Shown piece by piece: positions 30,429 through 39,119 of a DNA stretch of 45,100 nt. Below the pieces are notes generated by a model that was given only the letters and a program-made list of their open reading frames with translations, was not told the DNA's origin and searched no databases. The stretch spans positions 1 through 45,100 of the forward strand of contig JAEDLZ010000003.1 of NCBI GenBank assembly GCA_016303265.1, read 5' to 3'. Position 1 is the stretch's first letter, and each line of letters starts with the position of its first letter. The translations under genes and the position numbers were made by a program. The stretch comes from Clostridiales bacterium (lineage in GTDB: Bacteria > Bacillota > Clostridia > Monoglobales > Monoglobaceae).

Positions 30429-31658
30429 TTAAGACTGTTTGATCTGCCGCATTATACTTTTATCCGGGATTTCACAGTCAAACCTTATACGGACAATCTG
30501 CATGGGTCTGTTTGCCGCCTCAAGCTCGTTCCCCTCGGCATCCTCCATATATTCTATGGTATGATTTATAAACGGGCGGTCCGGGCATAAAAACTCTACC
30601 TCCGCACCCTTGAAAAATCTGTTCTTCTGAACAACCGAGAGCAGCTTTTTATCAGGGTCGTAGCCGCAGACAATTCCGCAAAGCTCATAATTCCTTATAT
30701 ATGAGCTTGTCTTGTAATTCTGCTCGTTCCCGTCGGGCTTTCTGTAATAGAAACCCGTTGTATAGCCTCTGTGGCTCACCTTAAGCAGCTCGTCAAGCCA
30801 TTCCTGCTTGAATTTCCATCCGCCGGGATTTTCAAAATATGCGTCAATTGCGTCACGGTATGCCTTAACCACCGTTGCAAGATAATACTCCGTTTTAACT
30901 CTGCCCTCGATTTTAAAGCTGCTTAGCCCGCTTTTTATAAGGTCGTCAATATGCTCAATCATACACAAATCCTTGGAGTTGTATATAAAAGTCCCCCTTT
31001 CGTTTTCAAAAACGGGCATATATTCACCGGGTCGTTTTTCTTCCATTAAATAATATTTCCAGCGGCAGGGATGGGAACACGCACCTAAATTGCTGTCCCT
31101 GCCCGTCATGTAATTGCTGAGAAGGCATCTTCCCGAATAGGAAATACACATTGCGCCGTGAACAAAGGCTTCAAGCTCCAGCTCGCAGGGCGTATTTTCC
31201 CTTATCTTAGCAATCTCCTTAAATGATAGCTCCCGGGCAAGAATAACCCGCTTTGCCCCAAGCTTATGCCACATTTTTGCACTCTCAAAATTAACATTAT
31301 TTGCCTGGGTGCTTATATGAATTTCAAGGTCGGGGGCGATTTCCCGTGTTATGGAAAAAAGTCCTAAATCCGAAACAATAATTGCGTCAATCCCTGTTTT
31401 AACGGCTTTTGCAAGAAAATCTCCGTATTCTCCGATATCCTCATTATGGGGAATTATATTCGCCGTCAGGTATACTTTCTTTCCTCTTTCGTGGGCAAAT
31501 TCCACTCCCTCCCGGATTTCCTCCATAGAGAAGTTGTCCGCCGCCGCACGGAGAGAAAACTCCTCCCCTCCGATATACACAGCGTCCGCTCCGTATATAA
31601 ACGCAATTTTCAGTTTATCAAGATTTCCCGCAGGGGCGAGAAGCTCCGGTTTTTTCAT
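30429..31658 (-). CDS. U32 family protein (tRNA hydroxylation, TrhP/YrrO-like)
   Basis: 409 residues, TIM-barrel start 'KPELLAPAGNLDKLKIAFIY', 'ADAVYIGGEEFSLRAAADNF', and the U32 signature 'EAFVHGAMCISYSGRCLLSN' followed by 'GACSHPCRWKY'. The conserved cysteines fit the Fe-S-linked U32 group that includes TrhP and RlhA. Length (about 400) and the C-terminal small beta domain match the TrhP/YrrO subgroup, which makes 5-hydroxyuridine at tRNA position 34 using prephenate. The 'peptidase' label is historical. It lies between SLH genes with no tRNA-modification partner. Confidence 0.85.
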   Translation of the reverse strand: MKKPELLAPAGNLDKLKIAFIYGADAVYIGGEEFSLRAAADNFSMEEIREGVEFAHERGKKVYLTANIIPHNEDIGEYGDFLAKAVKTGIDAIIVSDLGLFSITREIAPDLEIHISTQANNVNFESAKMWHKLGAKRVILARELSFKEIAKIRENTPCELELEAFVHGAMCISYSGRCLLSNYMTGRDSNLGACSHPCRWKYYLMEEKRPGEYMPVFENERGTFIYNSKDLCMIEHIDDLIKSGLSSFKIEGRVKTEYYLATVVKAYRDAIDAYFENPGGWKFKQEWLDELLKVSHRGYTTGFYYRKPDGNEQNYKTSSYIRNYELCGIVCGYDPDKKLLSVVQKNRFFKGAEVEFLCPDRPFINHTIEYMEDAEGNELEAANRPMQIVRIRFDCEIPDKSIMRQIKQS

Positions 31659-31714
31659 ATCTGTTCCTTTATTTTGATTTTATATATTCTTTACCTGCTA
31701 AATTTCAGTATCCG

Positions 31715-33094
31715 TTATTTCGATTTTGCATAGTTATAAACCGCCTTTGCAATGGCTGTTGAAATGCCGTTTCTGCCGTCGTTGCCGACAAGGTATTTTA
31801 AATCACTTTCCGTATCTAGAAACGCAGTTTCAACCAGAACCGCCGGCATAGCCGTTTGCTTTAACACAACAAAGCTCGCCGTTTTCACTCCTCGGTCGAT
31901 AAGCGGAGTTCCCTCCGCCAGGCTGTCCTGAACAAGCTCGGCAAGCACCTCTCCCTCGGTACCTTTCTGATAGCAATAGGTTTCAACCCCGCTGCCGCCG
32001 CCTGCATTGCAATGAATGGAAATAAAAATGTCCGCTGCCGCCGCATTGGCGATTTTGGCACGGTTTAAAAGAATGTCCATTGTGGTTTCCCCTGCTATAT
32101 TATCATTGTAATTATTCCTTGTCATTATGACCTCAAAGCCCATATATTCAAGCTTTAACTTCAGCATCTGCGCAATAGGCCATGTTATGTACTGCTCGCG
32201 AATATCATACTCCTCATTATACGCTCCCGTATCGTTGCCGCTGAAATTGTGCCCTGCGTCAATGGCAACAAGCAGTTTTTTGTCTGCCGTTATGACCTTA
32301 AGCCCCGAATAATCCACATCCGACGCATTAACCGCCGGGGTGTAGTCTGTCAGAACCTTGGAAAACTTAAAATCGGCAGTATGCGGCACGGTGCTGACTA
32401 CCTGAGATTTATCAAAATCCGGGTCGGGAACTGCCGACGGCTTCGGCGTCGGTGTTGGGGTCGGCGCCGGTGTCGGGGTTACCGTCGTAGCAGGCGTTTC
32501 CCCCTGGGACTTTGTTATGTATCCGTTTTTAAAAGAATTGTAAACAAGAATTGCAACATCGCCTCTGGAGGCATTGCTGTTTGGAAAAACCGTAACATTT
32601 TCCGATATACCGCTGCTCTTTGCAACGCTGATATATCCGTCATACCAGTTCGTGCCGCCCTGTTTTTTTGCGTCACCCTCAAGCCCGGCGGCGCAGACCA
32701 GCATCTTGATAAGCTGCGCATATGTAACCTTTTCCGCAGGGGCAAAGGTTACTGCGGTCATTCCTCCGATTATTCCTCTTTCCCAGCAGTAGGAAATGAA
32801 TTTCTCCGCCCAGTATCCCTCTCTCACATCGGAAAACGGCATTTTCTTTGCCGTATAGCTGTCCGTATAGCCTAAGGAGCGGGCAAGCAGCGCCGCAGCC
32901 TCGCCTCGGGTTATTTGTGTTTCGGGTCTGAAACAGCCGTCATCATACCCGGCTATAACCCCCAGGTCGGAAAGGTAGTCAACGGCAGTATATGCAGCCG
33001 TCCCTCCTGCCACATCGGGGTATGTTCTGGCGTGTACGGGGCATAGCAATACCGTTATTATAATAACCACAATCAATGCCGCTTTCCGTATCAT
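31715..33094 (-). CDS. SLH-domain N-acetylmuramoyl-L-alanine amidase
   Basis: About 459 residues. Signal peptide from the ATG at 33094 (GGAG ten bases upstream); longer in-frame ATGs at 33103 and 33148 lack spacing or a leader. Three SLH repeats (about 25-190, 'GVIAGYDDGCFRPETQITRG', 'GIIGGMTAVTFAPAEKVTYA') are followed by a Thr-Pro-Ala linker (about 198-215) and a C-terminal Amidase_3 domain. That domain has 'VAIDAGHN', 'FISIHCNAGGGSG' and the catalytic Glu in 'AVLVETAFLD'. It cleaves the MurNAc-L-Ala bond in the wall while held by its SLH repeats. Confidence 0.93.
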   Translation of the reverse strand: MIRKAALIVVIIITVLLCPVHARTYPDVAGGTAAYTAVDYLSDLGVIAGYDDGCFRPETQITRGEAAALLARSLGYTDSYTAKKMPFSDVREGYWAEKFISYCWERGIIGGMTAVTFAPAEKVTYAQLIKMLVCAAGLEGDAKKQGGTNWYDGYISVAKSSGISENVTVFPNSNASRGDVAILVYNSFKNGYITKSQGETPATTVTPTPAPTPTPTPKPSAVPDPDFDKSQVVSTVPHTADFKFSKVLTDYTPAVNASDVDYSGLKVITADKKLLVAIDAGHNFSGNDTGAYNEEYDIREQYITWPIAQMLKLKLEYMGFEVIMTRNNYNDNIAGETTMDILLNRAKIANAAAADIFISIHCNAGGGSGVETYCYQKGTEGEVLAELVQDSLAEGTPLIDRGVKTASFVVLKQTAMPAVLVETAFLDTESDLKYLVGNDGRNGISTAIAKAVYNYAKSK

Positions 33095-33153
33095 ATTAAA
33101 CATTCTCCAATTCCAATAAGTATGTATTGCAGTTATACTGCTACTCATGATAC

Positions 33154-33182
33154 ATTTTACTATAAAACGACATTTTTTTCAA
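33154..33182 (-). promoter_or_regulatory. Promoter of the SLH-amidase gene
   Basis: Minus strand TTGAAA (33177-33182), 17-bp spacer, TAAAAT (33154-33159). Start expected near 33147, which excludes the in-frame ATG at 33148. Confidence 0.7.
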
Positions 33183-33232
33183 TACTTAGTTTATGTAAAT
33201 TATGTTAAATTATGGTTACAGAAATGTAACTT

Positions 33233-35440
33233 TCAGAATCTGAGCCTTGACTGAAGCCCCGAATATCTGTATGAAATTTTGTCATTTTCAACATATTTGT
33301 TTAAAATTTCCTCGCTCCCCACAAGAACAACAACCCTTTTTGCACGGGTTATCGCAGTGTATATAAGGTTTCTCGCCATAAGCGGTTTCGGAACCTCCCA
33401 CATAGGGATAACAACAATATCAAACTCGCTGCCCTGACTTTTATGGACGGTTATGGCGTAGGCGTGCTCAAGCTCGTCCAGCTGGTTAAAATCATATACC
33501 GCCTTGCGGTCGTCATATTCCACCGTAAGCCGCTTTAACCTGTTGTCAATGTGGGTTATAAATCCCACATCTCCGTTAAAAACGCCGTCACCCTCTTCAG
33601 AGCCGTCATTTTTCACCCAATGTATATTGTAATTATTTTTTATACTCATAACCTTGTCGCCAAGTCGGTATGTACAATGTGCAAGCAATTTTTCGGGTTT
33701 CCTCTCCTCCGGCGGATTCAGAACCCTCTGCAAAAGGGAGTTTAACACACGGACCCCGGTTTCCGTCTTTTTCGACGGCGAAAGTACCTGAATCTGCGCT
33801 ATGCTGTCAACTCCGTAAAACCTCGGCAGACGGTTTTTGCACAAATCCGCAATAGTGCTGCATATATCCTCTGCACTTTTTCTGGGTAAGAAGAAAAAGT
33901 CATTTTCCTTTTCCGTAAGGAAGGGATATTCGCCGTTGTTAATTTTATGCGCATTGACAACAATAAGGCTCTCCTTCGCCTGGCGGAAAATTTCCGTCAG
34001 CTTTATGCAGACAAAACTGTCGCTTTCAATAATATCCCTCAGCACATTGCCCGCGCCCACCGACGGAAGCTGGTCAACATCGCCTACCAGGATAAGCCTT
34101 GCCCCTGTGGGAAAAGCTTTAAGAAGCGATTCCATAAGCATTATATCGACCATGGAAACCTCATCTACAATCAGAACATCGCAGTCCAGAGTGTTCATGT
34201 CGTTTTTCCCGAAGGCGTAGGGCGATTTATCATCTCCAACCTTGCACTCAAGCAAACGGTGAATCGTCTTTGCCTCAATCCCGGATATTTCCGTCATTCT
34301 TTTGGCCGCTCTGCCGGTAGGAGCGGCTAAAGATACCTCCTTGCCCATACCGTGCATAACCTCGATTATCCCCCGTATTATTGTTGTTTTGCCCGTACCG
34401 GGCCCGCCGGTTATAACCATAACGGAATTTTCAACCGCCGCGGAAATTGCAGCTTTCTGGCAATCTGCAAGTGTGAGCCCCGATTTTTCCTCAAACTGCT
34501 CTATAAACTCGTCCTCTCTTTTGCACTCGCTGTCAAAGGTCACTCCCGAAAGGGCTTTCAGCCGTTTTGCCACATAACATTCCGCTTCATAAAATTCGTC
34601 AAGATAAATTCCGTCATACTCCCCCCGGTTTTCCTTTACAAGGCGCTTCGACAGCAGCATTTCCGCAATATTATCCTCAATTTCGCGCCTTTGTACATCA
34701 ATCGCCGCCGAAACCTGAGAAACAAGAATCCCCTCGGGCAAAAATGTATGTCCGCCCAGATATGCGCTGTTTCTCAAGGTTGAGCATACAGCGGCAATAA
34801 TTCTGTAGCGGTGATTTTTCGGAAAGCCCATTTCAAGACCAATCTTATCTGCGGTATTAAATGTAATCCCGTTTATAAATTCACAGAGGACATACGGATT
34901 TTCCCGGATAATCGCCGGAGCGTTCATTCCGAAAAACAAATACGCCTTAGCGGAATATGTCAGCGGAACGCCGAATTTACGGAAAAACATATTCAGCTCT
35001 CTCATGCTCATCTGACTCAGACAGGCGTCGTGTATTTCCGCAATTTTTGCTTCGCTTAAGCCCCTTATCCCCATGAGCCGCAAAGGCTCGCTCTCAATAA
35101 CGGAAACAGCGTCCGTTCCGAACTTTTCCACGATTGCCCTTGCGGTGGCTTTCCCGATATGCGGAAAAACCCCCGATGCAAGATAGTGCTCGATTTCCGC
35201 CTCGTCCGAGGGCGCAGTACGCTCATACCCGTCAACCGAAAACTGTTCGCCGTAGTCGGGGTGAACCTTATACGCTCCCCACGCTTTTATATTTTCGCCC
35301 TCGGCTATATCAGGCATAATTCCCGTCAGAGTAATAAGCGTACCTCCGCTCGAAACATCGCATACCGCATATCCGTTTGATGGATTGAAATATACTATTT
35401 CTTCAATTGTTCCCGATAAGTTTTCCTTTGAATTTTCCAT
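33233..35440 (-). CDS. recD2: RecD2-type SF1B DNA helicase
   Basis: 735 residues. N-terminal OB-like domain ('GTIEEIVYFNPSNGYAVCDV'), helix-hairpin-helix repeats ('FPHIGKATARAIVEKFG', 'LMGIRGLSEAKI'), then SF1 motifs: Walker A 'ITGGPGTGKTTIIRG' (about 340-354), 'AAPTGRAAKRM', Walker B 'LIVDEVSMVDIMLM', 'LVGDVDQLPSVG' and motif VI 'AYAITVHKSQGSEFD'. RecD2 is the RecBC-independent 5'-3' helicase of Firmicutes and Deinococcus that supports replication-fork and repair functions. Length is normal. It starts seven bases after the small upstream gene, so it is co-transcribed. Confidence 0.95.
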   Translation of the reverse strand: MENSKENLSGTIEEIVYFNPSNGYAVCDVSSGGTLITLTGIMPDIAEGENIKAWGAYKVHPDYGEQFSVDGYERTAPSDEAEIEHYLASGVFPHIGKATARAIVEKFGTDAVSVIESEPLRLMGIRGLSEAKIAEIHDACLSQMSMRELNMFFRKFGVPLTYSAKAYLFFGMNAPAIIRENPYVLCEFINGITFNTADKIGLEMGFPKNHRYRIIAAVCSTLRNSAYLGGHTFLPEGILVSQVSAAIDVQRREIEDNIAEMLLSKRLVKENRGEYDGIYLDEFYEAECYVAKRLKALSGVTFDSECKREDEFIEQFEEKSGLTLADCQKAAISAAVENSVMVITGGPGTGKTTIIRGIIEVMHGMGKEVSLAAPTGRAAKRMTEISGIEAKTIHRLLECKVGDDKSPYAFGKNDMNTLDCDVLIVDEVSMVDIMLMESLLKAFPTGARLILVGDVDQLPSVGAGNVLRDIIESDSFVCIKLTEIFRQAKESLIVVNAHKINNGEYPFLTEKENDFFFLPRKSAEDICSTIADLCKNRLPRFYGVDSIAQIQVLSPSKKTETGVRVLNSLLQRVLNPPEERKPEKLLAHCTYRLGDKVMSIKNNYNIHWVKNDGSEEGDGVFNGDVGFITHIDNRLKRLTVEYDDRKAVYDFNQLDELEHAYAITVHKSQGSEFDIVVIPMWEVPKPLMARNLIYTAITRAKRVVVLVGSEEILNKYVENDKISYRYSGLQSRLRF

Positions 35441-35447
35441 TTGGTTT

Positions 35448-35795
35448 CTAATATCCCTTTATAAATCTTATATAATCCTCAAAGCTCATTGCATGAACAA
35501 AGTCATATTCAGCGCTGAGATTTTTCAGTATCCTAAGCGTATCGTCTTCCGAGCCCGTGTCGACTGCTATTATATCTTCAGGCTCTGCCCCGGCATCCAA
35601 GGTCTTTTCCCGTATAAGCGTCCTTATCCAGCCCTCGGCCTTTTCCTCATCGTTACGGAAAAACACAACCGTATGCCGTCCTAATTTTGCAGGTAAATCG
35701 CTTCCGCAAACGAAGAGGCTCAATTCCAAAACAAAGCGCACCGCACCGTATACGGCAAAAACGCAAAGAACAGCCGTCATAATAGCGCAAATCAT
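35448..35795 (-). CDS. Small membrane-anchored protein with a GT-A-like fragment
   Basis: 115 residues. One transmembrane helix at the N-terminus (about 3-27) and a soluble part containing 'VVFFRNDEEKAEGWIRTLI' and 'DIIAVDTGSEDDTLRILKNL'. This resembles the first Rossmann half of family 2 glycosyltransferases ('D-T-G-S-x-D-x-T'), but it is too short to be an active enzyme. AGGGAGGG precedes the start. It forms a two-gene operon with recD2 (7-nt gap). Confidence 0.7.
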   Translation of the reverse strand: MICAIMTAVLCVFAVYGAVRFVLELSLFVCGSDLPAKLGRHTVVFFRNDEEKAEGWIRTLIREKTLDAGAEPEDIIAVDTGSEDDTLRILKNLSAEYDFVHAMSFEDYIRFIKGY

Positions 35796-35856
35796 AGCTT
35801 CGCCCTCCCTTTTTACTCATATTATGCAAAAAAAGGGAAAAGGTGTTTTTGTTTTT

Positions 35857-35885
35857 ATTTTAACATCTCATATTGAATTATGCAA
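35857..35885 (-). promoter_or_regulatory. Promoter of the 35448-recD2 operon
   Basis: Minus strand TTGCAT (35880-35885), 17-bp spacer ending TGT, TAAAAT (35857-35862). Confidence 0.6.
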
Positions 35886-35945
35886 GATGATTTTTGCCTT
35901 TTATTGTCGAAATGATAAATTTATGTTACAAAAATGAAAAATATC

Positions 35946-35974
35946 TTGAATTGCCGGAGTATATGTGATATACT
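35946..35974 (+). promoter_or_regulatory. Promoter of the COG2426 gene
   Basis: TTGAAT (35946-35951), 17-bp spacer, TATACT (35969-35974). Confidence 0.6.
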
Positions 35975-36016
35975 TTATATGGTTAATTTAACATAATGGA
36001 TTATTGGGAGAAAAAT

Positions 36017-36508
36017 ATGGGCATTGAGCAAATTATAAGAACTTTAGGACTTTCCATAGTCCCTATATCTGAGATTCGCGGCGCGATGATCAACTGCGTT
36101 ATTGTTGAAAAACTGGGCGGGTTTGATTTGTTTTGGATGTATCTTGTTTCGGTTGCAGGGAACTTTCTTCCCGTGCCCTTTATAATTCTTCTTTTCAGAC
36201 CGTTGCTTAAATTTTTCAAAAGATTCCGCCCGTTTCGGGGGCTTTGCGAGTGGCTGGAAAAAAGAACTCATAAAAAAGCTTCCAAAATGTCCGACTTGGG
36301 TATGCTTGCCCTTTATTTCTTCGTCGCAGTTCCGCTCCCGACAACAGGTGCATGGACAGGGTCGATGATTGCGGGATTGTTTGATATGCGGCTTCGCCGA
36401 GCCCTTCCGGCGATTTTGCTTGGTATTATGACTTCGGGGATTATTATGATTCTGCTCTGCAGAATCGGCGCATCCGGGCTTGGGTTTTTGAGTTTTCTTA
36501 TAAAATAG
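36017..36508 (+). CDS. COG2426/small multi-drug export family membrane protein
   Basis: 163 residues from the ATG at 36017 with TGGGAG six bases upstream (the ATG at 35996 has no ribosome binding site). Polytopic: 'LGLSIVPISEIRGAMINCVI' at the N-terminus, 'LVSVAGNFLPVPFIILLFRP', then 'GMLALYFFVAVPLPTTGAWTG' split by a turn, and a C-terminal 'LPAILLGIMTSGIIMILLC'. The 'SEIRGA' and 'PLPxTGAWTG' motifs define the Sm_multidrug_ex (DedA-like) group. Actual transport substrate is unproven. Confidence 0.85.
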   Translation: MGIEQIIRTLGLSIVPISEIRGAMINCVIVEKLGGFDLFWMYLVSVAGNFLPVPFIILLFRPLLKFFKRFRPFRGLCEWLEKRTHKKASKMSDLGMLALYFFVAVPLPTTGAWTGSMIAGLFDMRLRRALPAILLGIMTSGIIMILLCRIGASGLGFLSFLIK

Positions 36509-36567
36509 GATTTTACGGCAATATTTCATTGAGAACCTTTTTTGCAAAGATTTTCAAAGCAGCGTTT

Positions 36568-36652
36568 CATTTTTGTGATGAAAGGGATATTTACCGGCTG
36601 CATATGAACAGAAGCAGAAATCTGCCGCCGAACCGGGCGGGGACATCTCAAA
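36568..36652 (+). promoter_or_regulatory. Conserved leader motif, copy B (before the acidic membrane protein)
   Basis: TGATGAAAGGGATATTT, CATATGAACAGAAGC, GAAATCTGCCGCC, GGGCGG and GACATC align in order with copy A at 21876-21962. The hairpin arms differ in sequence (CCGCC / GGCGG here) but keep pairing, as expected for an RNA structure. The region lies 40 nt before the GTG start. Confidence 0.45.
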
Positions 36653-36690
36653 GGGTTCCATACATATTATTCGGAAAGGACTGATTTTGC

Positions 36691-37434
36691 GTGAGTGATA
36701 AATTCTATGATTTTGACAAAGACGATGACGATGTTTATGAAATATATAAAAAGGATGCCTCCAAAAAGCCGGAGAAAAAAGAATTTGAGATAGACATTTC
36801 CGCACGCACGGCGAACTTTAAATCAACTATGCCGGCCGGTAATTCCGGAAAGGCAGGCGGTTCCGGCAAATCAGCCAAAGCCGGCAATCAGGGAAAGCTT
36901 TCCCCTTCGGATAAAATCAAGCTGCACAGGCTTTCTGCCGGGGGTAAGGCATTTATGGTTTTTGGTATTATTATCTCTTGTTTCCTCACGGTTTTCGGAA
37001 CCTTTTCCGGGGTGGTTCTCGGTCCCATTTTCTCAACGGACTATTTCCATACAAATTCCCCGGAGAATGACTCCTCCGCACTTAAGAATGTGGAAAAAGA
37101 GGAATATCATATTGAAGTCAATGACGACGGCACAGTCACGCCTGTCTATAATGCATTGCCCGATTTTGACGAGGATTCGGCAAGCGGCTCTGTAAATTCA
37201 TCCGACAGCAAGGATTATGACGAGCCCGAATCCGGCGACCGGGAAAATGATGATAAAAACGGCGAGGAGGATAAAACCGACAATAATAACGATGAAGATA
37301 AGGGCAGCGATACCGGCGATAACAGCGAAAACGGCAGTGAAGACAGCGGAAACCGAGAAGACAGCGAACCGACAACCGCTCCGTCGCCTGCTCCGTCAGC
37401 AAGTCCCGATGAGGAAGTATTTAACGATGTATAA
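36691..37434 (+). CDS. Single-pass membrane protein with acidic low-complexity C-terminus
   Basis: 247 residues, GTG start with AAAGGA ten bases upstream. The cytoplasmic N-terminal ~85 residues are charged and Gly/Lys/Ser-rich. One transmembrane helix follows at about 89-115 ('FMVFGIIISCFLTVFGTFSG'). The extracellular tail (about 150-247) is made almost entirely of D, E, S, N, G and K and ends in a Thr/Ala/Pro/Ser stretch. I do not recognise it. It lies directly before pyrH, where rpsB-tsf normally are. A wall-spanning or cation-binding role is possible but only inferred. Confidence 0.75.
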   Translation: MSDKFYDFDKDDDDVYEIYKKDASKKPEKKEFEIDISARTANFKSTMPAGNSGKAGGSGKSAKAGNQGKLSPSDKIKLHRLSAGGKAFMVFGIIISCFLTVFGTFSGVVLGPIFSTDYFHTNSPENDSSALKNVEKEEYHIEVNDDGTVTPVYNALPDFDEDSASGSVNSSDSKDYDEPESGDRENDDKNGEEDKTDNNNDEDKGSDTGDNSENGSEDSGNREDSEPTTAPSPAPSASPDEEVFNDV

Positions 37435-37548
37435 AAAAGTATGGCTCATTTTGCGAAGTAACCCGGGCGTAAATTAAATACGGAGGTGCTTGGCAGGGCG
37501 ATTTCGCCTGCTTAAATTAAACCAAAAAATATAAAGGGGAATGAGAAC

Positions 37549-38253
37549 ATGGAAAGCAAATACAAAAGAGTGATGCTCAAAATCAGCGGTGAAGCGATGT
37601 CCGGCCATAAGGGGTTTGGGCTTGACACTCCCACCATCGACAGAATTGCGGAAAAAATCAAGGAGGCAGTGGAGCTCGGCGTTGAAGTTTCAATCGTTGT
37701 GGGCGGCGGCAATTTTTGGCGCGGCAGGTCCGGCGGAAACATGGACAGAACCCGTGCCGACCATATGGGTATGCTGGCAACGGTTATAAATTCTTTGGCG
37801 CTTCTCGACGCAATCGAACAGCAGGGTGTTCCTGCCCGTGTTCAGACGGCAATCGAAATGCGTCAGATTGCGGAACCTTATATCCGTTCAAAGGCTGTCC
37901 GCCATTTAGAAAAGGGCAGAGTTGTTATTTTCGCCTGCGGAAGCGGTAACCCGTTCTTTTCTACGGACACGGCAGCGGCGCTTCGTGCGGCGGAAATGAA
38001 TGCGGATATTATTCTTCTGGCCAAGGCGGTTGACGGCGTTTATGACAGCGACCCCCATACCAACCCCGACGCACAAAAATTTGATTCCCTCCGCTATATT
38101 GATGTTATAAGCAAAGGCTTGGGGGTTATGGACTCCACCGCAACAACACTTTGCATGGATAATAATATCCCTATTTTGGTGTTCGGTCTTGATGACCCGG
38201 AAAATATTATCCGCGGACTCAAGGGCGAAAAAATCGGTACTCTTGTATATTAA
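37549..38253 (+). CDS. pyrH: UMP kinase
   Basis: 234 residues, AAAGGGG before the ATG. It is an amino-acid-kinase-fold protein: 'VMLKISGEAMSG' at the N-terminus, 'SIVVGGGNFWRGR', the UMP site 'TRADHMGMLATVINSLAL', and 'GNPFFSTDTAAALRAAEM' at the ATP/GTP side. It phosphorylates UMP to UDP for RNA and UDP-sugar synthesis. It is followed by frr, as in most bacteria. Confidence 0.97.
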   Translation: MESKYKRVMLKISGEAMSGHKGFGLDTPTIDRIAEKIKEAVELGVEVSIVVGGGNFWRGRSGGNMDRTRADHMGMLATVINSLALLDAIEQQGVPARVQTAIEMRQIAEPYIRSKAVRHLEKGRVVIFACGSGNPFFSTDTAAALRAAEMNADIILLAKAVDGVYDSDPHTNPDAQKFDSLRYIDVISKGLGVMDSTATTLCMDNNIPILVFGLDDPENIIRGLKGEKIGTLVY

Positions 38254-38340
38254 GTACGGAGTCGGCACATATTTGTGCCTTATTGTCGGAAGATTATGCA
38301 AAAACCGACATACTCATAAATTAAATTAAGAAGGTAAAGG

Positions 38341-38465
38341 CTGTGCTTAAAACAGGGATTCCTGCTTCGGTAAAAAACGGTGCAAGGCACAGTCTTCGGC
38401 AAAATACGCCTTATCTGCCCACGATAAGAACTGCGTATCATTTTCAGCAACTATTTGTGGGCAGA
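38341..38465 (+). promoter_or_regulatory. Structured leader before frr
   Basis: Two stem systems. CTGTGC / GCACAG (38341-38346 / 38387-38392) encloses CAGG-gatt-CCTG. TCTGCCCAC / GTGGGCAGA (38414-38422 / 38457-38465) is a perfect 9-bp stem that encloses GATA / TATC. The second stem ends seven bases before the frr GGAGG. No T-run. It may control frr translation; unrecognised. Confidence 0.45.
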
Positions 38466-38486
38466 AAGTCTATGGAGGTTATTACT

Positions 38487-39029
38487 ATGAAAAATGCAGA
38501 AATGAAAATGGAAAAGGCAATTGAGGCATTGAACAAGGATTTTGCGGCTATTCGCGCAGGCCGCGCAAATCCCGCTATTTTAGACAAGGTCACCGTTGAG
38601 TATTACGGCGCACCCACCCCCCTTGCTCAGGTGGGAACAATCTCCGTTCCCGAAGCAAGAACAATTGTTATTCAGCCCTGGGACGCATCTATTCTCGGCG
38701 ACATTGAAAAGGCTATATTAAAATCAGATGTGGGGATAACCCCCAACAATGACGGAAAGTGCATCAGGCTCAATTTCCCGCCCCTTACGGAGGAAAGAAG
38801 AAAGGAGCTTGCCAAGGGTATTTCAAAGCGCGGCGAGGAGGCTAAGGTTGCTATAAGAGGAGTTCGCCGTGACGCTCTCGAAGGCTTCAAAAAACAGAAA
38901 AAGGACGGCGAAATAACGGAGGATGACCTTAAGGACCTTGAAACAAAAATCCAGAAGCTTACGGATAAATTCGTCAAGGAGGCGGAGGACGCCGTTTCCG
39001 CCAAGGAAAAGGAAATTATGGAGGTTTAA
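38487..39029 (+). CDS. frr: Ribosome recycling factor
   Basis: 180 residues from the ATG at 38487 with GGAGG eight bases upstream. 'LNKDFAAIRAGRANPAILD', 'VEYYGAPTPLAQVG', 'ISVPEARTIVIQPWD' and 'GKCIRLNFPPLTEERRKEL' are all typical. It splits post-termination ribosomes with EF-G. The longer in-frame extension to 38343 covers a folded leader and has no ribosome binding site. Confidence 0.97.
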   Translation: MKNAEMKMEKAIEALNKDFAAIRAGRANPAILDKVTVEYYGAPTPLAQVGTISVPEARTIVIQPWDASILGDIEKAILKSDVGITPNNDGKCIRLNFPPLTEERRKELAKGISKRGEEAKVAIRGVRRDALEGFKKQKKDGEITEDDLKDLETKIQKLTDKFVKEAEDAVSAKEKEIMEV

Positions 39030-39119
39030 TACCCCAATTATATACCTTAATTATATTGGGCGTTGTGAATACGCCTTTAACTGCCGGCTTATGTAAACTT
39101 CTGAAATCGGAGGCAAGCT

